Under the pieces are notes generated by a model that did no database searches, was not told the origin of the DNA, and was given only the letters and a program-made list of their open reading frames with translations. Below, piece after piece: positions 14,981 through 23,351 of a DNA stretch of 64,000 nt. Numbering within the stretch: position 1 is the stretch's first letter; every line of letters begins with the position of its first letter. Source of the DNA: Methylonatrum kenyense (GTDB lineage: Bacteria; Pseudomonadota; Gammaproteobacteria; Nitrococcales; Aquisalimonadaceae); contig NZ_JALPKO010000002.1 of assembly GCF_023195885.1 (NCBI RefSeq), positions 310,001 to 374,000 on the forward strand. Reading direction: 5' to 3'. The translations under genes and the position numbers were made by a program.

Positions 14981-16341
14981 GAGGAGGTCTCCCGGGCCGG
15001 CAATCCGGCCAGTATCCGGTCAAGCACGTCGGCGGCGGCTGGTTGTTGACTATCTCGCAAGCTGCGCAGCGGCAAGCTCACCACGTGGTCGCTGCGCACG
15101 CTGGTACCGGCATGGTCAAGCCCGGGCACACCGATGGGGATCAATACATCAGGCTGCCAGTCGAGGCGCTCGGGATACGGCGTCAGGACGATACTTGGCA
15201 CCTCGGCCTTGCCCGGCAGGTGATCCCCTTCCATGCCACCGATCCAGACCATGCAGTCCGTTGTGCCCGAAGACAGCAAGCGCCCGGCATCGATCAGTCG
15301 TGGTTCGTAGATCACGTCATCGCCCCGGAAGCGGATGCGACCGGGATACCCGGTGGACCAGAGGCAGACTTCCTCGAACGTGGTTGCGCTCTCGTTTCCC
15401 GCCAGCGCCAGGCCGCCCCAGCGCTTTTCGGCATTCAGGGACTGCACCAGCGTCTGCAATGCTTCCACCAGCAGATCGCCATGCGCGCCCAGGCCCGCAG
15501 GCCCCCAGACCACGGCGCCATAGTCCACCTCGCGCATGCGCGAGGCCAGTTCGGCCAGTGCCGTCATTGGCAGGTCCGAAGTCGCCGCGTCGTCCAGGTC
15601 GCGTTCTTCCAGCAGGCAGCGCAGGGCGCCGATGGCATAGGGGACGTCGTAGACCGGGCAGTCGATGTGCTGCCAGTGCAGTTGTTCGCTGTCGGAGGCG
15701 TCGGGCGCCTGCGGGCCGATGACTACGACCTCGCGGGGCTTGCCGTCCAGGAATGCCGCCTGGCTACCCTCCAGAACCCGCTCGGTCAGTCGAGGCATGA
15801 CGTCCACACCATTGGTGCCGACCAACAGAACCAATTCCGCTCGATTGCGCAGTTCCGACATTGTCGTGCTCATGCCGCCGGATGACTGCATGGCGAGCAC
15901 GCCCTGAAAGCCCCCGATACCATGCAGATGATCCATTGAGGCTTGGGTGCGTTGCGCCAGCCGCAGCGCTGCGCGGCTGCCGGCAACATCCGTGGCAAGT
16001 CCGGTCAGCAGGGGCTCGCGCGCCTCACCCAGCAGACCTGCGGCCTGGCTCACGGCGGCATCAAGGCTGGCCTCGGCACCGTTGACCCGGGCTTTGGCAC
16101 TGCTCGGCGGCTGGCCAAAGCCGGCGCGACTGCGCACGCAGGCGCCATGCTCTATCGCAAAGCCGGAATCGCTGGCGCGCAGTGCAAGATCGTCACAGCC
16201 CAGGCCGCAAAAGGGGCAGGGCACATTGCGTGCGTTGTCCAAGTCCGAAATCTCCGGATCGGGAATGTGTTGGAAACTGCTCCGCCCCGACCGCTGCGCC
16301 TCTTCTGATCGGGCGCATTGCTCTGCCGGGTGATCGGGCAT
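14974..16341 (-). CDS. fhcB: Formyltransferase/hydrolase complex subunit B (FhcB)
   Basis: FhcB is the methylotroph counterpart of the molybdenum/tungsten subunit FmdB/FwdB. Methylotroph FhcB proteins are known to lack redox function and act structurally, as the complex hydrolyses rather than oxidises. The 455-residue protein has the N-terminal CPFCGLGCDDL element (about 41-51), related to the iron-sulfur motif of FwdB, and a molybdopterin-oxidoreductase-like body. The N terminus before that element is about 40 residues and has no strong ribosome site, so the start could be later. It heads the operon fhcB-A-D-C and is divergent from the beta-RFAP synthase gene. Confidence 0.88.
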   Translation of the reverse strand: MPDHPAEQCARSEEAQRSGRSSFQHIPDPEISDLDNARNVPCPFCGLGCDDLALRASDSGFAIEHGACVRSRAGFGQPPSSAKARVNGAEASLDAAVSQAAGLLGEAREPLLTGLATDVAGSRAALRLAQRTQASMDHLHGIGGFQGVLAMQSSGGMSTTMSELRNRAELVLLVGTNGVDVMPRLTERVLEGSQAAFLDGKPREVVVIGPQAPDASDSEQLHWQHIDCPVYDVPYAIGALRCLLEERDLDDAATSDLPMTALAELASRMREVDYGAVVWGPAGLGAHGDLLVEALQTLVQSLNAEKRWGGLALAGNESATTFEEVCLWSTGYPGRIRFRGDDVIYEPRLIDAGRLLSSGTTDCMVWIGGMEGDHLPGKAEVPSIVLTPYPERLDWQPDVLIPIGVPGLDHAGTSVRSDHVVSLPLRSLRDSQQPAAADVLDRILAGLPARETSSC

Positions 16342-16676
16342 TTAATCATCAATGCAGATTCGCTGTCATGTTGCGCAGCAGAACAGGGCCTGGTCCTGTG
16401 AGGCACAGGGAATCGATCAGCGTTTCCCGAGGTAGGTGCTGAACAGTCTGTGCATGAAATAAGACAGAAACATGGTCTGGCCAACGGCTGGTCGAAGCCG
16501 ATTCCTATCCCCGGTCCGCGTCCTGCGGACCCTCGTCGTGCCCCTGTGGACCGTCACGCAAGCTCGATAACCGTCGCCCACTTTGTCGCTGCTTTGACGG
16601 AAAAATTTCCGCGTCACGGTCCGCATTTCGGCCCGCCGATCCGGGCGGCTGGCACAGGCGTTGCAGCCACCGCGGT
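16342..16676. other. Divergent control region between fhcB and the beta-RFAP synthase gene
   Basis: These 335 bases hold no convincing gene. They must carry the promoters for the two main halves of the C1 cluster. The clearest element is an interrupted palindrome at 16595-16616 (listed separately). No good -35/-10 pair could be named with confidence. Confidence 0.5.
16595..16616. promoter_or_regulatory. Palindromic operator-like site upstream of the beta-RFAP synthase gene
   Basis: CGGAAA (16598-16603) and TTTCCG (16606-16611) are complementary around AA, and the flanks TGACG and CGTCA extend the symmetry with a two-base offset. The site lies 60-80 bases before the ATG at 16677, a position fitting a dimeric regulator. 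No known box is recognised. Confidence 0.35.
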
Positions 16677-17666
16677 ATGAACAAGTCATCTTCAACGGTG
16701 CGGGCGTCGCGGGTCCGCGTGCAGGCACCAGCCCGTCTGCATATGGGGTTTCTCGACCTCAACGGCGGGCTGGGTCGCCGCTTTGGCAGTGTCGGCCTGG
16801 CGCTGGACCCGATTTCCACGGTGCTCTGGGCCGAGCCGCATTCGGAGGTGCTGGTGGAGGGCGATGCACCGGAGCGAGCGCCCCGCGTTGCCGGTCAGAT
16901 GCTGGCCCAGCTCGGTCACCCCGGCGGGATTCGCCTGCATTTCGAATCGATGATCCCCGAACACGTGGGACTTGGCTCCGGCACGCAACTCGCGTTGGCG
17001 GTCGGAGCCGCGATCAGCCATCTGTACGGCCTCGACTGGGATACCGCGCGGGTCGCGCACCAGCTTGATCGCGGCGCACGCTCAGGCATTGGTGTCGGTG
17101 CTTTTGACCACGGAGGCTTTCTGCTTGATGGCGGTCGTGGCGAGGCCGATCGACCACCGCCGCTGCTGTCGCGGCTGGACTTCCCGGAGACCTGGAGCAC
17201 GGTGCTGATCCTCGACCGGACGGAGCGCGGTTTGCACGGCGCGGCGGAGCTGCAGGCGTTCCGGGATCTGCCGCAGTTCCCCGCGGATACGGCCGCGCAC
17301 TTGTGCCGGGTGGCGCTGATGCAGCTGCTTCCGGCGATCCGGGAGCAGGATCTGGCGTTGTTTGCCCGTGCAATCTGGAGCCTGCAAACCGCGGTCGGCG
17401 ATCATTTTGCGCCGGCTCAGCAGGGTCGTTTTTCCAGTCCGGCGGTTGCCAGCCTCCTGGAACAGGCGGCCGCCGAGGGTTTGCCCGCCGGCCAGAGTTC
17501 CTGGGGACCGACCGGGTTTGTCGTGCAGCCGGACCGTGCCGGCGCGGAACGGTATTGCGAGCGGCTGGGTGGGCAGGTCCCGGAACTGGAGTTCCTGATT
17601 TGCCGTGGCCGCAACACGGGGGCCGAGGTGCTGGTCGAGCATGCCCAGCGACTGGCGTCAAGTTAG
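16677..17666 (+). CDS. Beta-ribofuranosylaminobenzene 5'-phosphate synthase
   Basis: This enzyme condenses 4-aminobenzoate with PRPP, releasing CO2 and pyrophosphate, in the first committed step that joins the arylamine to the future H4MPT. The 329-residue protein has the GHMP-fold start RLHMGFLDLNGGLGRRFGS, the glycine-rich VGLGSGTQLALAVG loop, RGARSGIGVGAFDHGGF, and a C-terminal GQSSWGPTGF block. All are hallmarks of the methylotroph/archaeal family. It heads a plus-strand run of cofactor genes; the next start is 3 bases past its stop. Confidence 0.93.
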   Translation: MNKSSSTVRASRVRVQAPARLHMGFLDLNGGLGRRFGSVGLALDPISTVLWAEPHSEVLVEGDAPERAPRVAGQMLAQLGHPGGIRLHFESMIPEHVGLGSGTQLALAVGAAISHLYGLDWDTARVAHQLDRGARSGIGVGAFDHGGFLLDGGRGEADRPPPLLSRLDFPETWSTVLILDRTERGLHGAAELQAFRDLPQFPADTAAHLCRVALMQLLPAIREQDLALFARAIWSLQTAVGDHFAPAQQGRFSSPAVASLLEQAAAEGLPAGQSSWGPTGFVVQPDRAGAERYCERLGGQVPELEFLICRGRNTGAEVLVEHAQRLASS

Positions 17667-17669
17667 CGG

Positions 17670-18857
17670 GTGGCCGGGAACCGACTCGCCGGCGGTCGCG
17701 ATGACAGACCGTATTTGCTCGTCGGCACCAGCGTTCGCGGGCTGGCGCAGTCGGCGATCAAAGGTGGCTACCGCGTTATCGCCATGGACGCGTTCGGCGA
17801 TGCCGACACGCTTGCTGCGGCGGAGGTGTTCGTGCCCCTGCCGCTGCGCGGCGGGGTGGTCGATGTGGCGGGCCTGGCGGAGAGCGTTTCGGCCGTGGCG
17901 CGCCGTCACCGGCCCGCGGGCCTGGTGTATGGCAGTGGCCTGGAGGCGGTGCCGTTTCTGCTGGATCGCCTGGGCCGTCATCTGCCGGTGACCGGCAATC
18001 CGGCCGCGGTGCTGGCCGCGGTGCAACGGCCGGAACAATTGCAGTACTGGCTCGAAGGCGGGCCAGTGGCGTTTCCGGACACGCAGACGGCAAGGCCCGA
18101 TGATGCTGCGCACTGGCTGGTCAAGCCGCTGGCCGGAAGCGGCGGCAGCGGCGTCCGACCGGCCGCGGTGGTTGCCGAGCCGAATGAAGTCTATCAGCGC
18201 CGGATTCACGGCGTGTCGCGGTCGGCCCTGTTTCTGGCCGACGGCAAGCGGGCCTGCCTGCTGGGTGTCCATCAGCAGTGGTGCAGGCCGGATAACAGCG
18301 ATGGGGGAGGATTTCTGCATGGTGGCGCGGCCAATCGCAACGATCTGACCGGTGCGCAACTGGAGCGGCTGCGCGCATTACTGGATGCGCTGACTACGCG
18401 GGCCGGCTTGCGCGGCCTGAACGGCGTTGACTGCATCGATGACGGCCAGCAGCTCTGGCTGCTGGAAATCAATGCCCGCCCATGTGCCAGTCTGGATCTG
18501 TATGATGCCGCGCTTCCCGGTGGCCTGTTCCACTGGCACCTGCGGGCCATGGCGGGTGTGCTGCCCGAAGCGCCCGGTCAGGTACCGCAGCGCGGCTATC
18601 GGGTGGTTTATGCGCCGCATGCGCTGCGCGTGCCGCGCGCCATTGACTGGCCTGACTGGATCTCGGACCGTCCGTTGCCAGGGAGCCGGATTGCCGCGGG
18701 TGCGCCGGTCTGCACCGTGCATGCCGAGGGTGGTGATTTCGATGCCTGCTGCCGCTGCCTTGCGGCCCGTGAACAGCGACTGTTGCAGGCACTGCGTGAA
18801 CCGCGGCGGCGCTGGTGGCGCGTCCTGGCGGGCGGCAGAAACCGAATCAGTTCTTGA
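17670..18857 (+). CDS. ATP-grasp protein of the H4MPT gene cluster (COG2232-type)
   Basis: This 395-residue protein is a predicted ATP-dependent carboxylate-amine/thiol ligase of the type conserved in H4MPT gene clusters. It has an N-terminal Rossmann-like part (YLLVGTSVRGLAQSA, then VIAMDAFGDADT), the ATP-lid area VKPLAGSGGSGV (about 150-162), and the metal-binding LLEINARPCASLDLY (about 267-281). Its C-terminal 100 residues are cysteine-containing and less conserved. The substrate is not known; a step in side-chain assembly of methanopterin or methylofuran is the usual inference. It starts with GTG 3 bases after the beta-RFAP synthase stop. Confidence 0.75.
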   Translation: MAGNRLAGGRDDRPYLLVGTSVRGLAQSAIKGGYRVIAMDAFGDADTLAAAEVFVPLPLRGGVVDVAGLAESVSAVARRHRPAGLVYGSGLEAVPFLLDRLGRHLPVTGNPAAVLAAVQRPEQLQYWLEGGPVAFPDTQTARPDDAAHWLVKPLAGSGGSGVRPAAVVAEPNEVYQRRIHGVSRSALFLADGKRACLLGVHQQWCRPDNSDGGGFLHGGAANRNDLTGAQLERLRALLDALTTRAGLRGLNGVDCIDDGQQLWLLEINARPCASLDLYDAALPGGLFHWHLRAMAGVLPEAPGQVPQRGYRVVYAPHALRVPRAIDWPDWISDRPLPGSRIAAGAPVCTVHAEGGDFDACCRCLAAREQRLLQALREPRRRWWRVLAGGRNRISS

Positions 18858-18884
18858 TATTACCAACAGAGGGGATGAACCGAG

Positions 18885-19868
18885 GTGTCACTCAAGAGTC
18901 TTTCCAACGCACCAAGCATCAGTGACGGCGCCGATGCGATCGTGCGCCAGCTTGTCGACAATGCCGATGCCTTCCGGCTCGGTGTCAGCCGCAGCAGCAG
19001 CGGCGTCACACTGATCGACGCAGGTATCGATAAACGCGGTGGCCTGGAAGCCGGTCGCCTGATCACCGAGATCTGCATGGGTGGGCAGGGCCGCGTCAGT
19101 GTGCACGGCGGTTCCGGTATTTCCGACTGGCCGATGGCGATCAGCGTGCACAGCGTGAACCCGGTACTTGCCTGCCTTGCCAGCCAGTACGCGGGCTGGA
19201 GCCTGTCTCACAAGGAAAGCAAGTTCATGGCCCTGGGCTCCGGCCCGGCCCGTGCGCTGGCGCAGAAGGAGCCCTTGTTCGAGGAGCTCGCCTACCGTGA
19301 CCGCAGCAGTCGAACCAGTCTGGTGCTGGAAGTCGATCAGGTGCCGCCGGACGCCCTGCTGGAAAAGATTGTCGCCGATTGTGGTCTGGCCAGCCCGGAA
19401 GAGCTGACCATCATCCTGACGCCGACGCAAAGCCTGGCCGGCATTACCCAGGTGGTGGGCCGCGTGCTCGAGGTGGCGCTGCACAAGGTGCATACCCTGG
19501 GCTTCGATCTGGACAAGGTGGTCGATGGCCTGGGCTGGGCACCGTTGCCGCCTGCCGGTGGCGACTTCCTGAAAGCCATGGGCCGGACCAATGACGCCAT
19601 CATTTTCGGCGGCACCGTCGTGCTCCAGGTCGATGCCGACGATACCGAGGCGGAGAAGCTGGCGCTGGAGATGCCGAGCCAGGTGTCGAAGGACTACGGC
19701 ACGCCGTTCGCCGAGTTACTGAAGCAGTTCGAGTTCGACTTCTACAAGATGGATCCGAACCTGTTCAGCCCGGCACGGATCGTGATCAATGCCCTGCCCA
19801 GCGGCAAGCGGTTCGTGGCCGGCCGGGTCGACGAGGACGCCCTGACCCGCGCCCTCGACGGTCAATAG
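18885..19868 (+). CDS. mch: Methenyl-H4MPT cyclohydrolase
   Basis: Mch hydrolyses N5,N10-methenyl-H4MPT to N5-formyl-H4MPT, feeding the Fhc complex. The 327-residue protein matches the family length and shows the diagnostic segments GGLEAGRLITEICMGG (about 46-61), VNPVLACLASQYAGW and the ALGSGPARAL block (about 119-128), followed by DRSSRTSLVLE. The GTG start at 18885 has an AGAGGGG about 10 bases upstream. It sits in the plus-strand run between the two ATP-grasp genes, as in other H4MPT-using bacteria. Confidence 0.95.
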   Translation: MSLKSLSNAPSISDGADAIVRQLVDNADAFRLGVSRSSSGVTLIDAGIDKRGGLEAGRLITEICMGGQGRVSVHGGSGISDWPMAISVHSVNPVLACLASQYAGWSLSHKESKFMALGSGPARALAQKEPLFEELAYRDRSSRTSLVLEVDQVPPDALLEKIVADCGLASPEELTIILTPTQSLAGITQVVGRVLEVALHKVHTLGFDLDKVVDGLGWAPLPPAGGDFLKAMGRTNDAIIFGGTVVLQVDADDTEAEKLALEMPSQVSKDYGTPFAELLKQFEFDFYKMDPNLFSPARIVINALPSGKRFVAGRVDEDALTRALDGQ

Positions 19869-19879
19869 GCCGGGCGTCC

Positions 19880-20791
19880 ATGAGCACCACGGTTGCCATC
19901 GTCACCGATACGCCGGGCTGGCACGGGGCGCGGCTGCGCGATGCATTCCGCCGTCGCGGCTGCGATGCACCCTGGCTGCAGTTGCAGGACTGCGTGATCG
20001 ACACCCGTCTGCCCGGTGGCGTCCGCTTGCCGGGTTTCGGCGGCCGGCTGCCGGATGCCGTGTTCGTGCGCGGCATTCCCGGTGGCAGCCTGGAGCAGGT
20101 GGTTTTCCACCTGAACATCCTGCATATCCTCCAGGCGCTGGGCGTGCCGGTGTACAACGACGGCCGCGCCATCGAGCGCAGCGTGGACAAGGCCCTGACC
20201 AGTGCACTGCTGGCCCGTGACGGTATCAACACGCCGCCGACCTGGGTCTGCGCCAACCGGGACGAAGCCGAATCCATCCTGGCCCGGGAGTTTGCCGCCG
20301 GCCATCGCGTGGTGATCAAGCCCCTGTTCGGTGCCCAGGGCGAGGGTGTGCAGCGCCTGGAACGCGCCGGTGACCTGCCTCCGGCCGCCGCCTGTCAGGG
20401 TGTGTATTACCTGCAGCGGTACGTGGACACCGGCGAAAGCCGGGGTCGCGACTGGCGGGTGCTGGTGGCTGGTGGGCATGCGGTGGCGGCGATGCAGCGC
20501 ATCGGCCTGGACTGGATCAGCAATGTTGCGCGTGGCGGCGAGGTGCGCTCGGTGCCGCTGGCACCGGAGCTTGCCGAGCCGGCCGAGCGGGCCGTTGCGG
20601 TGCTCGAGATGGATTATGGTGGCGTCGACCTGATTCGAGATGCCGATGGCCGGATCCATGTGCTGGAGGTCAATTCGGTGCCAGCGTGGCGGGGCCTGCA
20701 GACTGTCGTGGAAACGGATATCGCGCAGTTGCTGGCGGATGACCTGCTGCGCCGCAGGTTGGGGCGGCCGGCACTGGAGGTCGTGTCATGA
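19880..20791 (+). CDS. RimK/MptN-like ATP-grasp glutamate ligase
   Basis: This 303-residue ATP-grasp enzyme resembles archaeal MptN, which adds L-glutamate to H4MPT, and RimK. The ATP-binding part includes YNDGRAIERSVDKALTS (about 93-109), VVIKPLFGAQGEGVQRL (about 144-160) and the metal ligand region VLEVNSVPAWRGLQ (about 258-271). It starts 11 bases after mch and overlaps the next gene by 4 bases. The bacterial cofactor is dephospho-H4MPT, so the exact acceptor (pterin or methylofuran) is not settled by sequence. Confidence 0.8.
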   Translation: MSTTVAIVTDTPGWHGARLRDAFRRRGCDAPWLQLQDCVIDTRLPGGVRLPGFGGRLPDAVFVRGIPGGSLEQVVFHLNILHILQALGVPVYNDGRAIERSVDKALTSALLARDGINTPPTWVCANRDEAESILAREFAAGHRVVIKPLFGAQGEGVQRLERAGDLPPAAACQGVYYLQRYVDTGESRGRDWRVLVAGGHAVAAMQRIGLDWISNVARGGEVRSVPLAPELAEPAERAVAVLEMDYGGVDLIRDADGRIHVLEVNSVPAWRGLQTVVETDIAQLLADDLLRRRLGRPALEVVS

Positions 20792-21699
20792 CCGCCGGGG
20801 CGCCGCTGCAGACCATGCCGCCGCAGCGGGCCTTTCGCTGGGCCTGCTGCATGGATCTGCGGGCGCTGAAGCCGGGCAATGTTGCCGCCAGCCGCCCCGG
20901 TCACGGCATGAGCGGCCGCGACTTCCTGGTTAGTGCGCGCCGTTCGGCGCCGGTGCTTTGCGCGCCCGGGTCCAGTCTCGGCCAGCGCCTGCGAGACGCC
21001 GCCGCAGCCACCCGGGAGGCGGTGGGCTGCAATACCAATCTCGGGATCCTGCTGCTCTGTGCGCCGTTGCTGATGGCGGCGCAACGGCGGTCTTCCGACC
21101 AGGGCTTGCAGGCCGCTGTCGCCGACGTGCTCGGGCAGGCGGATCGGACCGATACCAGGTATATGTACCAAGCGATCCGGATCGCGTCGCCCGGTGGTTT
21201 GGGTGATGCACCGAAGCATGATGTCCGGCAACCGGTGGATGCCTCGGTGCTCGAGGTCATGGGCGAGGCCGCCCATCGTGACCGGATTGCCGCGCAATAC
21301 GTCAACGGCTTTGTTGATCTGCTGGGCCCGCAACGTGAACAACTGGCGAGGGACTGGCGCCGCTGGCAATCGCTGAACTGGGCAACCACGGCACTGTATC
21401 TGCGGTTGCTGGCCGAGGCCCCGGACAGCCATACCCTGCGCCGGCAGGGTGCGCCGACGGCCAGATGGCTTATGGAACAGGCGGCGCCGCTGGCAGCAGC
21501 GGTCGCCGCCAGTGACGAGCCGGGCCAGTTGCGTGGCCGGTTGCTGGCCTTTGATCGGGAACTGCACGCAGCGGGAATCAACCCCGGTACCTGCGCTGAC
21601 CTGACTGTCGCCACCATCTGCGGTCTCCTGCTGGAGCCGGATCCGGGGGCAGCAGGGCAGACAGCGCGGGACGCCGCCGCCGGGAGGGCGCGGCCGTGA
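20788..21699 (+). CDS. CitG/MdcB-like (triphosphoribosyl-dephospho-CoA synthase family) protein
   Basis: The 303-residue protein is a member of the CitG/MdcB family (COG1767), which in citrate or malonate lyase systems joins dephospho-CoA to a triphosphoribosyl group. Here it shows the family start (ACCMDLRALKPGNVA), CNTNLGILLLCAPL (about 86-99), and SPGGLGDAPKHDV. No citrate lyase or malonate decarboxylase genes are present. CitG-like genes recur in H4MPT clusters of methylotrophs, so a ribosyl- or phosphoribosyl-transfer step in cofactor synthesis is likely, though unproven. It overlaps the upstream ligase gene by ATGA. Confidence 0.75.
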   Translation: MTAGAPLQTMPPQRAFRWACCMDLRALKPGNVAASRPGHGMSGRDFLVSARRSAPVLCAPGSSLGQRLRDAAAATREAVGCNTNLGILLLCAPLLMAAQRRSSDQGLQAAVADVLGQADRTDTRYMYQAIRIASPGGLGDAPKHDVRQPVDASVLEVMGEAAHRDRIAAQYVNGFVDLLGPQREQLARDWRRWQSLNWATTALYLRLLAEAPDSHTLRRQGAPTARWLMEQAAPLAAAVAASDEPGQLRGRLLAFDRELHAAGINPGTCADLTVATICGLLLEPDPGAAGQTARDAAAGRARP

Positions 21700-21713
21700 A
21701 CCGCAACCGGACG

Positions 21714-22412
21714 TCAGTCAGCCTGCCCCGTGCAGATCGCTGTCAGGCGGTCCGGAGCAAGCCGGCAGTCCCAGAGTGCCGAGGCCAGCAGCACGCCGGC
21801 GGCCCCGGCGTCCCGCGCCACCTGCAGATCCTCGGCGTGGCGGATGCCGCCCGCCAGGTGAAAGCGGTGATCCGGGGCACGCTGGCGCAGCATTTCAAGC
21901 CGTGCCAGGTCCGGCCCGCGGTTGCTACCCACCCGCCGCAGGTCCATCAGGATCAGATCCTGCGGCCAGTCTGCGGTGGCCTGCTCCAGCTCCTTCGGCC
22001 CCAACGTCTCGGCACCGCGTCGGTCCAGCGACAACACCGGTTGACTGCTGCCCGCGAGTGCCGCCCGAAGTGCCGGCAGGCTGGCGAAGGCCTCGCTGCC
22101 CAGTACCGGCCGCACGCCTTCTGGCGGGCGCAGTGGCCCGGCGTCCAGCCAGACCGTTCCCGGCCAGTCCCGGGCCAGCGCGGCGACCAGCGCGAGCTGG
22201 TCGCCGCTGCCGGTAATCGCATCCAGGTCGGCCAGATAAAGGGTATCGAACGGGTGCAGCTCAAGCAGTGCCGCCAGCACGGCCTCGGGCCTGCTGTCGG
22301 CAATCAGGGCACAGTCCAGCGGCTGGTAGCGATCGCGACTTCCACCGGCTGCCCGCACCACGCGATCGTGCATCAAGTCCACCGCCGGAATGATCTGGAG
22401 GGGGGCTGACAT
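21714..22412 (-). CDS. HisA-like TIM-barrel protein of the H4MPT gene cluster
   Basis: This 232-residue protein is related to HisA (phosphoribosyl-formimino isomerase) and belongs to the archaeal/methylotroph HisA-related group (COG1411-type). It opens with IIPAVDLMHDRVVRA, where HisA has IPAIDL, and has YLADLDAITG, LMDLRRVGSNRGPD and a glycine-rich FHLAGGIRHAEDL phosphate site. The role in cofactor synthesis is unknown. It is the only minus-strand gene inside a plus-strand run. Its ATG abuts the next gene's ATG exactly, forming CATATG at 22410-22415. Confidence 0.75.
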   Translation of the reverse strand: MSAPLQIIPAVDLMHDRVVRAAGGSRDRYQPLDCALIADSRPEAVLAALLELHPFDTLYLADLDAITGSGDQLALVAALARDWPGTVWLDAGPLRPPEGVRPVLGSEAFASLPALRAALAGSSQPVLSLDRRGAETLGPKELEQATADWPQDLILMDLRRVGSNRGPDLARLEMLRQRAPDHRFHLAGGIRHAEDLQVARDAGAAGVLLASALWDCRLAPDRLTAICTGQAD

Positions 22413-23351
22413 ATGCGCGTGGTGATCCTCGAATCGGTATTTTCCGGCGGTATCGGTGATCCCGCGCTGGCACGGCGACTGGCGCCGGAAGCCCGTCAGA
22501 TGGTCATGGCGATGCTGGAGGATAGCATTGCCGAGGCCGCTATTGAGCCGCGTGTTCCCGTTACCGCCGACCTTGCCGATCTGATTCCGGCCGTCTATCG
22601 CGTGGTTTCAAGCCCCGGGGAACCGCTGGCGGACTTCTGGCGTCGGGCCACGGCCGATGCGGATGCCGTGATCCCGATCGCGCCGGAGACCGGCGGTGCA
22701 CTGGCCCGCATGACCAGGCTTCTTCAAGCGTCCGGCCGCCGCCTGCTCGGCAGCTCGGATGTGGCAGTCCGGATCGCCGGCAGCAAGGCCCGTACTGCGG
22801 CGGTATTGCGGCAGGCAGGGGTGGCAGTGGCACCGACCTGGGCCAGCGGTGACGCTTTGCCCGACCACGCCGGGTCCTGGTTGCTGAAGCCGGATGACGG
22901 TGCGGACTGCGAGGGCATTCAACTGTTGCGCACGGTACCGGCGCGCATCCCCGAAGGCCAGGTGCTGCAGCCGGTTCTGCCGGGATGCTCCTGCAGCCTG
23001 TGCCTGCTCATTACCACTGACCGGGTAACAGTGCTGGGTTGCAATGAGCAGCAGATCAACGGCGACGGCGAGACATTTCGTTACCACGGCAGTCAGGTTG
23101 CCGTGCGGCCGGTGCTGGCGCGGCACCGGCAGTTGGCCGATGCGATCCACATGGCAATCCCCGGTCTGTACGGTTTCGTCGGCGTGGATTTTCTGGACGC
23201 TGACGGTGACCTGACCGTGCTGGAGGTCAATCCGCGGCCCACCACCTCCTTCGCCGGCTTGCGTGCCGCCACCGGCACCGGGCTGGGTGTCCATCTGCAG
23301 ACCCTGCTGCGGTCGTCGACGGTGCCGGAAACGCAAAAGGTGGCGCCATGA
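22413..23351 (+). CDS. mfnD: MfnD-like ATP-grasp ligase (methylofuran glutamate ligase)
   Basis: MfnD of methanogens joins glutamate to tyramine in methanofuran synthesis; methylotroph homologues are thought to add glutamates to tyrosine or a tyramine-like core. The 312-residue ATP-grasp protein starts VVILESVFSGGIGDPAL, has SWLLKPDDGADCEGIQLL (about 150-167) and the metal site DLTVLEVNPRPTTSF (about 270-284). Its ribosome site (GGAGGGGGG, 22396-22404) lies inside the 5' end of the antisense HisA-like gene. It overlaps the mfnF-like gene by 4 bases. Confidence 0.78.
   Translation: MRVVILESVFSGGIGDPALARRLAPEARQMVMAMLEDSIAEAAIEPRVPVTADLADLIPAVYRVVSSPGEPLADFWRRATADADAVIPIAPETGGALARMTRLLQASGRRLLGSSDVAVRIAGSKARTAAVLRQAGVAVAPTWASGDALPDHAGSWLLKPDDGADCEGIQLLRTVPARIPEGQVLQPVLPGCSCSLCLLITTDRVTVLGCNEQQINGDGETFRYHGSQVAVRPVLARHRQLADAIHMAIPGLYGFVGVDFLDADGDLTVLEVNPRPTTSFAGLRAATGTGLGVHLQTLLRSSTVPETQKVAP

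Noticed and set aside
13436-15049. A 537-codon plus-strand open frame opposite fhcA
   Set aside because: It is a shadow of fhcA without motifs.
17670-18857. Reading the COG2232-type ATP-grasp protein as a biotin carboxylase or PurK
   Set aside because: The ATP-grasp core is similar, but length, the cysteine-containing C terminus and the H4MPT cluster setting fit the dedicated family better.
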